NCBI GenBank assembly: GCA_022072125.1
Contig: JAJVIH010000064.1
Span: 1 to 46,587 of the forward strand
DNA: 46,587 nucleotides
Direction: 5' to 3'
Source: Myxococcota bacterium
GTDB taxonomy: Bacteria > Myxococcota > JAJVIH01
A model generated the notes under the pieces. The model did no database searches. It was not told the origin of the DNA and saw only the letters and a program-made list of their open reading frames with translations. This document shows positions 35,567 through 43,899 of this stretch, piece by piece. Every line of letters begins with the position of its first letter. The stretch's first letter is position 1. Both the position numbers and the translations under genes were made by a program.

Positions 35567-36840
35567 CGGCGGGCTCCTGTCTCGAACTGGCCCTGCGCGC
35601 GATGAAACCTCGCCCAGGCGAGGCCGAGTTCGAACTCGGCGGACACCAATTCGGCTTCGAGCGACCAAAGCGCCTGCGCCGCATCAATCACGCTGACGAG
35701 CGGCATCGTTCCAGCGGCGTAAGCCGCCAGCGATGGTTCGATGGACTGCCGGGCGCGCGGCAGGACGTCATCACGCAGAGCGGCCACGCGCCGGCGGGCG
35801 GCGATCACCTGGTTCCTCGCGGATGCGGCCTCCCCTTCGATCATCCGGGTCATCGCGGAGAGGTCCGCATGCGCCATATCCTCCATCGCGCGCGCCTCCC
35901 GGACACCCGCGTCGTACTTTCCGCGCCAGATCGGAACGCTGACGCCGACCATGAGCATCCAGCCCCAGCGGTCGGTCATTGTGTAGGCAGGTCCCGTGCG
36001 AACGAAGCCCATGGGGAGATACATCGTCTCCATCACGGATATCTCGGCCTGGGCGCGGCCAATCTCGGCGCGGCCGGCTTCGAACTCCGGCCGGTGACGC
36101 AAGGTGAGGGTGCGGACATCGGTCCACGGTGCGGGTTCCCGGTCAACTGGCGCCCCCGCCAACTCAGGGATGGCAGCCTCGACCGGCCGTCCAAGACTTG
36201 CGTTCAGCATGGTTTCGCCCGCGGCGGCCTCGGCGGCGATCACGCGAATCGCCCCCTCGAGCCGTGCGACCTCGACCTCGGCGCGGAGGACTTCAGGTTG
36301 ATTTCCGGTTCCCGAACTGTAGCGGGCGTTCGCAGCGCTCACAAACTGGCGTGCGAGCACCACCTGCTCATTGAGAATACGCGCCATCTCGCGGCGCTCG
36401 CGCAACATCAGGAACGCGCGGGCCGCATCGAGTTGAACATCCAGCGCGACGCGCTCTGAATCAGCCCGGAGGCGCCGCGCGTCAGCGTCGGCTGCGCGCC
36501 GGCGATGGCCAAGCACGCCGGACAGCGGAAAGCTCTGCTCGATCATCAGGCTCGCATCCACGCCGTGGAGTTTGAAGGGCAAGTGATCGACCGAAGGCAT
36601 GACCATCGGGTCATCAAGCGCGGAAACGAAGTCCGGCCGTTGGTCCGCCGCGCGAGTTCGCGCCTGGGCCGCCACGATCTCTTGCCGGTGTTCGCGGGCG
36701 TAGCGAAGCACATCCTCGAGCCGCAGGGGCGTTGGCAGCGTATCCCGCTGCTCTTGGACTTGCGCGGCTCCGATCCTGGCGAGCAGCAGGGATGCGGCCA
36801 GAACCAGACACCGCGCCGCCGCCGGGGTGAGGTGCGTCAT
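35563..36840 (-). CDS. TolC/CusC-type outer-membrane efflux protein
   Basis: A 425-residue outer-membrane factor. The N-terminus RCLVLAASLLLARIGAAQ is a signal peptide. The rest is the two-fold repeated coiled-coil plus beta-barrel of TolC (helices such as LDVQLDAARAFLMLRERRE and RAEVEVARLEGAIRVIA). QSFPLSGVLGHRRRAADADA resembles the metal-efflux subgroup. It completes the tripartite pump. Its ATG overlaps the stop of the upstream small ORF (ATGA at 36837-36840), and its stop overlaps the adaptor start. Confidence 0.9.
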   Translation of the reverse strand: MTHLTPAAARCLVLAASLLLARIGAAQVQEQRDTLPTPLRLEDVLRYAREHRQEIVAAQARTRAADQRPDFVSALDDPMVMPSVDHLPFKLHGVDASLMIEQSFPLSGVLGHRRRAADADARRLRADSERVALDVQLDAARAFLMLRERREMARILNEQVVLARQFVSAANARYSSGTGNQPEVLRAEVEVARLEGAIRVIAAEAAAGETMLNASLGRPVEAAIPELAGAPVDREPAPWTDVRTLTLRHRPEFEAGRAEIGRAQAEISVMETMYLPMGFVRTGPAYTMTDRWGWMLMVGVSVPIWRGKYDAGVREARAMEDMAHADLSAMTRMIEGEAASARNQVIAARRRVAALRDDVLPRARQSIEPSLAAYAAGTMPLVSVIDAAQALWSLEAELVSAEFELGLAWARFHRAQGQFETGARR

Positions 36841-36986
36841 GGCCGATACCGCCTGCCCCGTCTCCCGTGGCGCGCGAAAACATTCGTGAGATCACCGGTC
36901 TTTTGCATGCTTTCAGCGGGCTTTCCGCGCTCGAAAGCGTGTCTCTTACAGGTCTCGACGTGTGAGCGCAGGATGTCTTCGTCCAT
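36837..36986 (-). CDS. Small 49-residue ORF coupled to the OMF gene
   Basis: The frame MDEDILRSHVETCKRHAFER continues to a basic end (ARHGRRGRRYRP), and its stop overlaps the OMF ATG by 4 bp (ATGA), which argues for translation. GGAGG lies 12 bases before the ATG and GGAAAG directly before it. One Cys and several His and Arg residues are present; I recognise no family. It could be a small metal-responsive protein or a leader peptide for the efflux operon. The gap from here to 37263 contains only the divergent promoter region. Confidence 0.5.
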   Translation of the reverse strand: MDEDILRSHVETCKRHAFERGKPAESMQKTGDLTNVFARHGRRGRRYRP

Positions 36987-37263
36987 CTTTCCGTGGAACC
37001 TCCGGATGCCTATGCCCCCAAGGGGAGGGGCGAAATCCCCACAGCTTTCGGCGGGCATGCACGCCTGTGTATAGGCGTTTGGGGCGCCTTGCGTGACACA
37101 CCCGGCGAACCGTTTATCCCGCGCACCCTCCGCGGTTTCCAGCCCCCGCGCTTCCATGGGTGTCACGTTTACCCATCGTGGAGCCTACTTCAGTGGACGC
37201 AAGATGCCTACTAGAGGACGCGGCGGCCAGGGCGCCGGCGCCATCGGAAAGGAAACAGCAAAT

Positions 37264-38037
37264 ATGAGACGAGCGACTTGGCGGATATTGATTCTTGGTC
37301 TGGCGGCGGCTGGTTGCGCATCCAAGAGCCCGGGCGCCCGGCCGCATGACATGAGCGCGGCCGCGCACGAGCACGAGACACGGGCGCATGCGGGGACCGT
37401 GGACGCGCACGAGGGACAGTACAATCCGAACGCCCATATTGAGCACGAACGATGCCAGGGGCGTGCGGGAGGAGCGGCGCGCGCCGAAAGAGACACCGGC
37501 CCTATTTGTTGGACGTCCGTCAACAACCCGACCACCACGCATCTGCGGCAAGCAGAAGATCACCGGCGTCATGCGGCCAACCACCGCGCTGCGTCAGCGG
37601 CGCTTCGCGATGCGGAAGAGCGGGCGTGCGCCGGCGTCTCGTCAGACGATCGCGATATGAGCCCATTCGAGCATGTCGAAGACATCACGAACGTCGAGCC
37701 GTTGATCGAACAAACCGGAACAGGCAAGCAGCCATCGCAGCGGACCGCCGGAGCAATCGTGACGTTCCGGGCGGTGCCCGGCATGACGGCCAAGTGGCTC
37801 CAGCAAGCGATCGGCTGTCACCTCGCTCGCAACGCATCGCTCGGCCACGTCGTACCGGAGATGCCGGATTGCCCGCTCGTCCCGAATGGCGCCCAGGCGC
37901 GAGTGACTTCCACCGGGAACGGCTTCGCTGTGGCGATCCGTTCAGACGATGCAGCGGCTGCACAGGAAATACTTTTGCGCGCGCAGCGGCTGCGAACGGC
38001 TGCCGCGCCCGCGAACTCAGCGGCGCCAACCCAGTAA
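37264..38037 (+). CDS. Histidine-rich lipoprotein, divergent from the efflux operon
   Basis: A 257-residue predicted lipoprotein; ATG 37264 has a nearby AAGGAAA and starts MRRATWRILILGLAAAGCAS, where LAAAGC is a lipobox. The mature N-terminal part is His-rich (AAAHEHETRAHAGTVDAHEG, HIEHERC) and probably binds metal. The C-terminal 100 residues (AGAIVTFRAVPGMTAKWL, QAIGCHLARNASLGH) form a separate conserved-looking domain with Cys and His. It is transcribed away from the OMF gene, so both may share a control region at 36987-37263. A role as periplasmic metal chaperone is inferred from context. I do not recognise the family. Confidence 0.82.
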   Translation: MRRATWRILILGLAAAGCASKSPGARPHDMSAAAHEHETRAHAGTVDAHEGQYNPNAHIEHERCQGRAGGAARAERDTGPICWTSVNNPTTTHLRQAEDHRRHAANHRAASAALRDAEERACAGVSSDDRDMSPFEHVEDITNVEPLIEQTGTGKQPSQRTAGAIVTFRAVPGMTAKWLQQAIGCHLARNASLGHVVPEMPDCPLVPNGAQARVTSTGNGFAVAIRSDDAAAAQEILLRAQRLRTAAAPANSAAPTQ

Positions 38038-38174
38038 AGGGCAAAAGATCATCATGACCGGGCCAACTGCAATTCAGGCGCGGCGGGAGACCTTCCATAT
38101 CTGCTGGATGCCGGGTTTCATCTCTTGGCCGCCGCGTCGCCAGAGGCCGCGCATCGGTAACGAACGGAGCGCCC

Positions 38175-39293
38175 ATGTCTGAGGGGCGCGACATCCTCGT
38201 CGCCGGCGGCTACGGTGTGGTTGGCCGCCGCATTGCATCGCGATTGGCGCCGGAATTCCCAGGCCGTGTTGTGATCGCCGGACGCGACGAGCGGAAGGCG
38301 CTCGCGTTTTCCAACGAACTCGGAAATGGCAGCCGTGCACGCCGGATTGATGTGGACGATTCCGCCTCTGTTTCAAGCGCGCTGGACGGTATCGGCACAG
38401 TAATGACATGCGTCGCGCAGCACGAGTTTCATCTTCTCCGGACCGCCATCGCACGTGGACTCGCCTATACGGACATCGCCCCCCGGCTGGCCTTCTGGCG
38501 CGGTGCGGAGGAAATGGAGTCGGAGGCGAGGCGGACCGGCGCCCGAATCGTCCTCGGCGCAGGTCTTTCGCCGGGGATCTCGAACATGATGGCCGCGAAC
38601 CTTGCAAGGATGGTCGAGCGAGTTGATCAGATTGAAACCGCGATTCTTCTGAGCCTCGGCGATGAGTACGGGCCGGACTCACTCCATCATGTTCTTGAAG
38701 CTGTGATATCGCCGTTCAGCGTGGTCTTGGACGGCCGCCGCGAGACAGCAACCCCGTTTTCGGATGGGCGGCGCGTCGTGTTCCCTGAACCTCTTGGCGA
38801 GCGAATCGCTTACCTGTTTCCTTGGTCGGACGCCGTCTATTACCCGAAGACCATCGGCGCCCAAACGTCGCTTGGAAGGTTCGCGCTTGAGCCGGCGTGG
38901 ACCGGCGGGCTTGCTGCGTTGCTTGTGCGTCTTGGCGCCCGGAACTGGTTGCGGCGCGGCGGAGTCCTGCAAGGTCACCAGCGCGCGATTGATGGTTTGA
39001 AGCGGATCTACGCGGGAAGTGATCGCTTCGCGCTCGTCGTCACGATCCGGAGCGGAGAGCGAGTGGTCATGATGAATCTCGCGGGACGGCGCCAGGCTGA
39101 CGTGACGGCCGACAGCGCCGCCGAGTTTGCGCGAATGCTCGCGCGTTCAGAAGCCGGGCAACCGGGAGTCTGGCTCCCGGAACAGGTGATTCCGCACGAG
39201 CGCTTCTTCACCCGGCTCGCCGCTTGGGGATGGAAGGCGGCGGTTGAGGAGCAGCCTGCTGACCCGTCCCTGAAGACTTCTGGGCATCGGTAG
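38175..39293 (+). CDS. Saccharopine dehydrogenase-like NAD(P)-binding protein
   Basis: A 372-residue protein with an N-terminal Rossmann fold: ILVAGGYGVVGRRIASRLA (GxGxxG variant GGYGVVG) and VVIAGRDERKALAF. VLGAGLSPGISNMMAANLAR is typical of the saccharopine dehydrogenase/trans-acting enoyl reductase-like group. The C-terminal catalytic region is not assigned to a reaction. Such stand-alone members are often uncharacterised oxidoreductases. Start ATG 38175 follows GGAG. A 43-residue frame upstream (38054-38182) overlaps it by 8 bp but looks like chance. The gene is not obviously tied to its neighbours. Confidence 0.85.
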   Translation: MSEGRDILVAGGYGVVGRRIASRLAPEFPGRVVIAGRDERKALAFSNELGNGSRARRIDVDDSASVSSALDGIGTVMTCVAQHEFHLLRTAIARGLAYTDIAPRLAFWRGAEEMESEARRTGARIVLGAGLSPGISNMMAANLARMVERVDQIETAILLSLGDEYGPDSLHHVLEAVISPFSVVLDGRRETATPFSDGRRVVFPEPLGERIAYLFPWSDAVYYPKTIGAQTSLGRFALEPAWTGGLAALLVRLGARNWLRRGGVLQGHQRAIDGLKRIYAGSDRFALVVTIRSGERVVMMNLAGRRQADVTADSAAEFARMLARSEAGQPGVWLPEQVIPHERFFTRLAAWGWKAAVEEQPADPSLKTSGHR

Positions 39294-39395
39294 AGAGTTT
39301 GTTGGATAAACAACTCCAGCGATACGACGCCATCATCACCTGCGGATACCCCGCTGGATAGCGGGTACAACCAGCAGAACCCGTTGCGCCCCGAT

Positions 39396-39458
39396 CCGGC
39401 CGCGGAAGCAGCAAATATCAGCGGCGCCAGGTGACGGAATCGGCGCGCGGGCGCTGGT
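39396..39458. repeat. 63-bp direct repeat, left copy
   Basis: It matches 42094-42156 with two mismatches, both in the first 27 bases; the last 36 bases are identical. The two copies bracket the HTH and reverse transcriptase genes. On the minus strand it reads RFRHLAPLIFAASAAG. Confidence 0.9.
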
Positions 39459-39566
39459 GCGCCGCCGCCCCGGGCCGGCAACGAAGGACGTGGGCGGGCT
39501 GGCGGCGACACACAAACGATCTTACTTGAGCAGATGCGATGTTTTGGCTAGTTTTTTGTGGAGAAT

Positions 39567-39800
39567 ATGCGCCATGAACAACAGGTCATCGCCGCGAACC
39601 TCAAGAAAATTCGCGGATTCAAAGACATCCTGCAGCACCGGATCGCAGAGGCGGCGGGCCCATCGCGCGGCGTCTACCATATCATCGAGGGCGGCAAGGC
39701 GCAGCCCCGCGTGCATAACCTCATTGCCACCACCAACGCTCCCAAGACCCTCGTACATGAACTGCTGGAGCACGCCAAGCGTATCTGGCCCCGTCCGTAG
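39567..39800 (+). CDS. XRE-like helix-turn-helix protein upstream of the RT gene
   Basis: A 77-residue protein (80 if GTG 39558 is used). The sequence VIAANLKKIRGFKDILQHRI followed by GVYHIIEGGKAQPRVHNLIA has the layout of an XRE/HTH_3 domain: helix, turn, recognition helix, then the E-x-GK-x-x-P loop. ATG 39567 has GGAG only three bases upstream. The RT gene starts 8 bp after its stop, so they are co-transcribed, and this protein is a likely repressor of the pair. A few positions deviate from the usual motif (AAGPSRG for AGLSRG, LIATTNAPKTL for LIxIAxALxxx), which may mean divergence. Confidence 0.7.
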   Translation: MRHEQQVIAANLKKIRGFKDILQHRIAEAAGPSRGVYHIIEGGKAQPRVHNLIATTNAPKTLVHELLEHAKRIWPRP

Positions 39801-39808
39801 CCGACTCA

Positions 39809-41914
39809 ATGAAGCTGAAGCTGCTCGCCACGCCTTCGAACCTGGAGCTTGCATGGCGTCGGATCACGACGGGCGGCAACCACCAGTACAAGCGCTTCTT
39901 CCGCCCGCTGTACGTGGCGTACGAGATTGCCCTCAATGACAACCTCGAGGATCTGCGGAGGCGTCTCGAAGGCGGGTCGTTCAGACCGCGCCAGCCTGAG
40001 CGCATCTACCTCCCGAAGGCTTTGGGCCTGCATCGCCCACTAAGCCTCCTCCACATCGAAGACCAGATCGTTCTTCAGGTCTTCGCCAACTTAGCTGCGA
40101 AGAAGCTCCATCTGCGCCGGGCGCCGCTGCAGTTCAGGGTCGTCTTCAGCAACATCCCCCAGAGAGACAGCAGCATCTTCTTCTTCAAGCGCTGGCAGTA
40201 CACCCACGCCGCGTTCCGGCGGCGCATTCGCGAGCACTATGCCGGCGGCCTGTGCTGGGTCGGCGACTTCGACCTCTCAGCCTTCTACGATACCATCTCG
40301 CACAACCTCCTGCTCAAGACGATCTACCCGCGCACGCGCACGAACAGCGAGATGGAGTTGTTTCGTTCGTGCCTTGCGGCGTGGAGTTCGGAGAAGGCGG
40401 CGTCACAGCACGGCCACGGCATCCCACAGGGACCGTTGGCTTCGGACTTCCTTGCCGAATGCTTCTTGCTACCCATCGATGAGAAACTCCAGAAGACACC
40501 CGGGTACACTCGGTATGTTGACGATGTTCGATTGTTCGGGAAGACCGAGGACGACGTTCGTGCGGCTATCTTCCAGCTTGAGTGGTGCTGCCGGGAGCGC
40601 GGGCTGGTCCCGCAGACGGGGAAGTTCGCAGTGAAGCAGGCGACGACGGTGCAGGATGCGATGGGTATGCTTCCCAGCATTGCCGACCCACAGCGGTTGA
40701 ACGGTTCTTCACGGGAGCCTCTGGCAGGGGAGCGTGCCCGATCCCTCTTCCTCTCATCGCTCGGCGGGGATCCATCTCGCGTCCAGGACAAGACGCGGCT
40801 CCGCTACGTGCTCTATCATGCTGAGCCGGACACCGAAATACTCAATCTCGTGTGCAGTCTCGTTCCGCACCATCCCGAGCACGCTGAAGCCTTCTTCACG
40901 TACCTCGCTCGGTTTTCGCCCAATATGCAGATCATGAGGCTCTGCCTTGATCTGATCAGAAAGAGTCCGTACGCCTACGTGCGTGGCGAGGCGTGGATGA
41001 ACCTTGCAGGCCAACCCGAGTCCATACGCATGCTCGACAACACGACGCGCAGCCGCTTGGTGCAGGATGCGATCACCATCGCAAGGAAGTCGCCTAAGGA
41101 CTTCATGGAGATGTTGGGAGTCTGCCATTTTCTTTCTGTGGCCGAGGTGGTCGAAGGAAAGCGATATAGCCAGTTCCTCAGGTACAAGCGCGCGCTGCTT
41201 CAGGCCTTCGTCGCGGAGGTGCTGCCCGATAGCGCGTTCGCCGCCGGCGGGGTCGTGAATGCATACCTGCGGAAGCGCGCCTTCGAGCCTGGAATCTCGA
41301 TCTGCACGCGCATCCACGCGATGGGACTTTGTCCCGCGACGTTCAACATCGAGCCATCAGCCTTGCCGTCGCAGGTGCGCAACACGATGAAGGCTCTCCG
41401 CACAATCGCCGTGAAGGGCGGCCCGGTCGATCCGATCGCCGAACTGATCGAGAATCGCTACAAGGTCAACTCGGCGCCGAAGTCTTGGTGCACACTGCTC
41501 GGGAATGACTACGTGCATGCGCTTGGTCTCCTGAAGAGCGCCGACGCAGCGTTCAACATAGACAGGTCCCACTGGCTCGCGTACCAGAACTCGTTTCACA
41601 ACGCGATCTTCCTCGCGCTTCAGCGGCAATTCAAAGCGATGGGGCATGCAGCGGCATGCACGACCCACTCTCGCAACGGGGAGTTGGTCGCCTTCGGCGT
41701 CATGCTGGACGAGAGCAACACGTTCTCGAAGGAATTTCCGATCGTCGCTGACTGCTTCCGTGCGATGAACGACCGACGGAACCACCTTCCGAATTCGCAC
41801 CCGTACGACAAGAAGAGTGCGACCCCGTCGAAGCACCTGAGCGCGCAGGAGCGTAACCGCTTCGTCCGCGACCTCAAGGCCGCGCTGCCCGTATTCGTGG
41901 GGCTGATGCCATGA
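39809..41914 (+). CDS. Reverse transcriptase with C-terminal HEPN-like domain (AbiA-like)
   Basis: A 701-residue protein. The RT domain occupies residues about 1-290: FDLSAFYDTISHNLL with catalytic D153/D155, HGIPQGPLASDFLAECF, and YTRYVDDVRLF with Y236-V-D-D239. No group II maturase domain is present. Residues about 300-560 are helical repeats, as in Abi-type RTs. Near the C-terminus MNDRRNHLPNSHPYD contains R657-N-x5-H664, a textbook HEPN ribonuclease motif (R-N-x(4-6)-H). RT plus helical repeats plus HEPN is the architecture of AbiA, a lactococcal abortive-infection protein. I infer phage defence by abortive infection. No retron RNA or diversity-generating repeat was found next to it. Confidence 0.85.
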   Translation: MKLKLLATPSNLELAWRRITTGGNHQYKRFFRPLYVAYEIALNDNLEDLRRRLEGGSFRPRQPERIYLPKALGLHRPLSLLHIEDQIVLQVFANLAAKKLHLRRAPLQFRVVFSNIPQRDSSIFFFKRWQYTHAAFRRRIREHYAGGLCWVGDFDLSAFYDTISHNLLLKTIYPRTRTNSEMELFRSCLAAWSSEKAASQHGHGIPQGPLASDFLAECFLLPIDEKLQKTPGYTRYVDDVRLFGKTEDDVRAAIFQLEWCCRERGLVPQTGKFAVKQATTVQDAMGMLPSIADPQRLNGSSREPLAGERARSLFLSSLGGDPSRVQDKTRLRYVLYHAEPDTEILNLVCSLVPHHPEHAEAFFTYLARFSPNMQIMRLCLDLIRKSPYAYVRGEAWMNLAGQPESIRMLDNTTRSRLVQDAITIARKSPKDFMEMLGVCHFLSVAEVVEGKRYSQFLRYKRALLQAFVAEVLPDSAFAAGGVVNAYLRKRAFEPGISICTRIHAMGLCPATFNIEPSALPSQVRNTMKALRTIAVKGGPVDPIAELIENRYKVNSAPKSWCTLLGNDYVHALGLLKSADAAFNIDRSHWLAYQNSFHNAIFLALQRQFKAMGHAAACTTHSRNGELVAFGVMLDESNTFSKEFPIVADCFRAMNDRRNHLPNSHPYDKKSATPSKHLSAQERNRFVRDLKAALPVFVGLMP

Positions 41915-42093
41915 GGCCGGGCAACTCCTGAACAATCCGCAATGGTTCGGGTTTACATTGGCAGCAGCCTGCCGGTCCCGCCCGCCCCGCGTTCGCCGTA
42001 GCAGCGTAGCGCCGCCGTAAGCCCCGTTCCGCGCGCTCGTGATCGCATCTTGGGGGCGGCCGGATGCTCTTGAAGCGCCGCTTGCGCACCGGG

Positions 42094-42156
42094 CCGGCCG
42101 CGGAATCCGCAAATATCAGCGGCGCCAGGTGACGGAATCGGCGCGCGGGCGCTGGT
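42094..42156. repeat. 63-bp direct repeat, right copy
   Basis: It matches 39396-39458 with two mismatches. A GGCGCCGG/CCGGCGCC inverted repeat (42168-42175 with 42191-42198) follows immediately. Confidence 0.9.
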
Positions 42157-42293
42157 TTCTGGCTGCCGGCGCCGGAATTCTCGCTTTTGACCGGCGCCAT
42201 GGGCTGCGCATGCGCGCCGGTCTGGCCGTTGGTTTTGGGGCTGGGGTGGCGCCTGGACTCCACCGCAAGGCCTCCGGCGTCAAGGAACCGTTA

Positions 42294-42330
42294 GCTCCCT
42301 GTCACGCCAGGTCTGGGAGCGGCCTACTAT
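42294..42330 (+). promoter_or_regulatory. Candidate dyad and -10 box of the copper operon
   Basis: GCTCCC (42294-42299) and GGGAGC (42315-42320) form a 6-bp dyad, followed by TACTAT (42325-42330), a good -10 sequence. A dyad just upstream of the -10 would suit a MerR- or two-component-type activator. No convincing -35 was found. Confidence 0.25.
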
Positions 42331-42393
42331 CATCATGAACCGTCCAAGGTTCGCCAGAACGGTCAACCACCCCAGCCTGATGGAGGTCACGCC

Positions 42394-43899
42394 ATGACGC
42401 GCATCCGCTCGATTCACGCCGCCCTTTTTGCGGGCGCTCTCCTCGCAGGCTGCAGTCGCGACATGGGCGGCATGGGCGACATGGGCGGGATGATGATGTC
42501 TCCTGACGCTGGAGACATGATGATGGTTCCTGGCGTCATGGATGTTCCCCCATCCGAAGGTCCCTTCGAGACCGTGCTGGCCAGGGATCTGGACCCGTCT
42601 CCGGATGTCGTGGAGGTCGCGCTCGAAGCGAAGGTCGCTGATGTTGAACTCGCCCCGGGGCGCCGCGTTCCGATGTGGACCTACAACGGGACCCTGCCTG
42701 GTCCCCGTATCGAGGCGCGTGTGGGTAACACGGTGCGCGTCCGTTTCAAGAATTCGCTCCCCGAAGCCACGACGATCCACTGGCACGGCGTCCGGGTTCC
42801 AGCCGCCATGGACGGCGTGCCGGCGGTGCAGTCGCCGATCGCGCCCGGTGCGGAGTTCACGTACGAGTTCGTCGTGCCTGATGCGAGCACGTTCTGGTAT
42901 CACCCCCATATCCGGTCCGATGAGCAGGTCGAGCGCGGACTCTACGGCGCGTTCGTGGTTCGCGGCGACAACGAGCCCGCGGCGACAAGCGATCGCGTCG
43001 TGGTCCTCGATGACATTCTCGTGAACGGGGATTGGACGCTGAGCGCGTTCGATCCCATGCACGCGATGGCGGGACGGCAGGGCAACCTGATCCTGGCAAA
43101 CGGGCGGGCGCGCCCGATCGCTCCGATGGAGCGCGGCGGACTTCATCGCTTTCGCTTCATCAACGCCGCCAACGCGCGATATTTCCGGCTGGCCTTGCCA
43201 GGGCATCGCCTGCTGCTGATCGGAACCGACGGCGGGCTTCTCACCGCTGCCCGCGAGGTCAACGAGGTGCTGCTCGTTCCAGGTGAACGCGCGGATGTGC
43301 TGGTGGTCATGCAAGGAGACGCGGGGACGGTTCTTGACTGGAAGTCGCTGCGATACGATCGCGGTCACGGTACGGGCGAACTCCCGGACGCCGTGGTCTT
43401 CCAATCGAGGAATGGAAGCGGCGCTCCGGTTTCGACGCCAGCGCCGCCAACCGTACTGACGAATATCGCTCCCTTGCCCGCGGCGGACGTGCGGCGCGAA
43501 CTGAGGCTGGAGGAGTCCATGAACATGAGCGGGGAGCACGGAAGTGGTCATGGCTCTGGCTCTGGGATGGGGATGGTCTTTTCGATCAACGGCCAAGTTT
43601 ATCCCAATGCCGCTCCCTTGAACGCGAAACTCGGCGCCGTCGAGGATTGGTCCATCGTCAACACGACTGAAATGGACCACCCCTTCCACCTGCATGGATT
43701 CCGGTTCCAGATCGTGTCCGGGGATGGGCAGGCGCCGGAGTTTCCCGCCTGGCGCGATTCGATCAACGTGCGCGCGGAGAAGACGACGGTGATTCGCGTA
43801 CGGCTTGAGGACCACCCGGGCGTATGGATGTTCCACTGCCATATCCTTGAACATGCTGAGCGGGGAATGATGGGCGAACTAAGGGTGGTGAAGCCATGA
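42394..43899 (+). CDS. Multicopper oxidase lipoprotein (copper tolerance)
   Basis: A 501-residue laccase-type oxidase. The N-terminus MTRIRSIHAALFAGALLAGC has a lipobox (LLAGC), so it is likely anchored in a membrane facing the periplasm. It then has a Met-rich stretch (DMGGMGDMGGMMM) as in CueO/CopA copper-binding segments. The copper ligands are complete: HWHG (H129, H131), FWYHPH, HPFHLHG and the C-terminal HCHILEHAERGM with C482. A second Met/His stretch (NMSGEHGSGHG) precedes the third domain. It would oxidise Cu(I) to the less toxic Cu(II). It overlaps the next gene by 4 bp (ATGA). Confidence 0.93.
   Translation: MTRIRSIHAALFAGALLAGCSRDMGGMGDMGGMMMSPDAGDMMMVPGVMDVPPSEGPFETVLARDLDPSPDVVEVALEAKVADVELAPGRRVPMWTYNGTLPGPRIEARVGNTVRVRFKNSLPEATTIHWHGVRVPAAMDGVPAVQSPIAPGAEFTYEFVVPDASTFWYHPHIRSDEQVERGLYGAFVVRGDNEPAATSDRVVVLDDILVNGDWTLSAFDPMHAMAGRQGNLILANGRARPIAPMERGGLHRFRFINAANARYFRLALPGHRLLLIGTDGGLLTAAREVNEVLLVPGERADVLVVMQGDAGTVLDWKSLRYDRGHGTGELPDAVVFQSRNGSGAPVSTPAPPTVLTNIAPLPAADVRRELRLEESMNMSGEHGSGHGSGSGMGMVFSINGQVYPNAAPLNAKLGAVEDWSIVNTTEMDHPFHLHGFRFQIVSGDGQAPEFPAWRDSINVRAEKTTVIRVRLEDHPGVWMFHCHILEHAERGMMGELRVVKP

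Larger units (their letters stand above)
41915..42393. other. Gap after the RT gene with repeat and dyads
   Basis: No gene is supported here. It holds the right 63-bp repeat copy (42094-42156), an 8-bp inverted repeat (42168-42198) and the possible promoter/operator of the multicopper oxidase gene (42294-42330). Confidence 0.6.

Noticed and set aside
37093-37263. Upstream extension of the His-rich lipoprotein frame
   Set aside because: The frame is open, but the lipobox-containing signal peptide begins at ATG 37264 with a nearby ribosome site. The extension would bury the signal.
38054-38182. 43-residue ORF overlapping the saccharopine dehydrogenase start
   Set aside because: It has no good ribosome site and no recognisable sequence, and the overlap could be chance. 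I left it out of the gene list.
39809-42393. Retron or diversity-generating retroelement at the RT gene
   Set aside because: I looked for an msr/msd-like structured RNA upstream and for template/variable repeat pairs and found neither. The 63-bp repeats lie outside the gene on both sides and have only two substitutions, not adenine-specific ones.
42280-43854. 524-residue minus-strand frame opposite the multicopper oxidase
   Set aside because: Antisense of a gene with intact copper ligands. The composition is His/Arg-rich and low in hydrophobic residues, and no start signal or family was seen.
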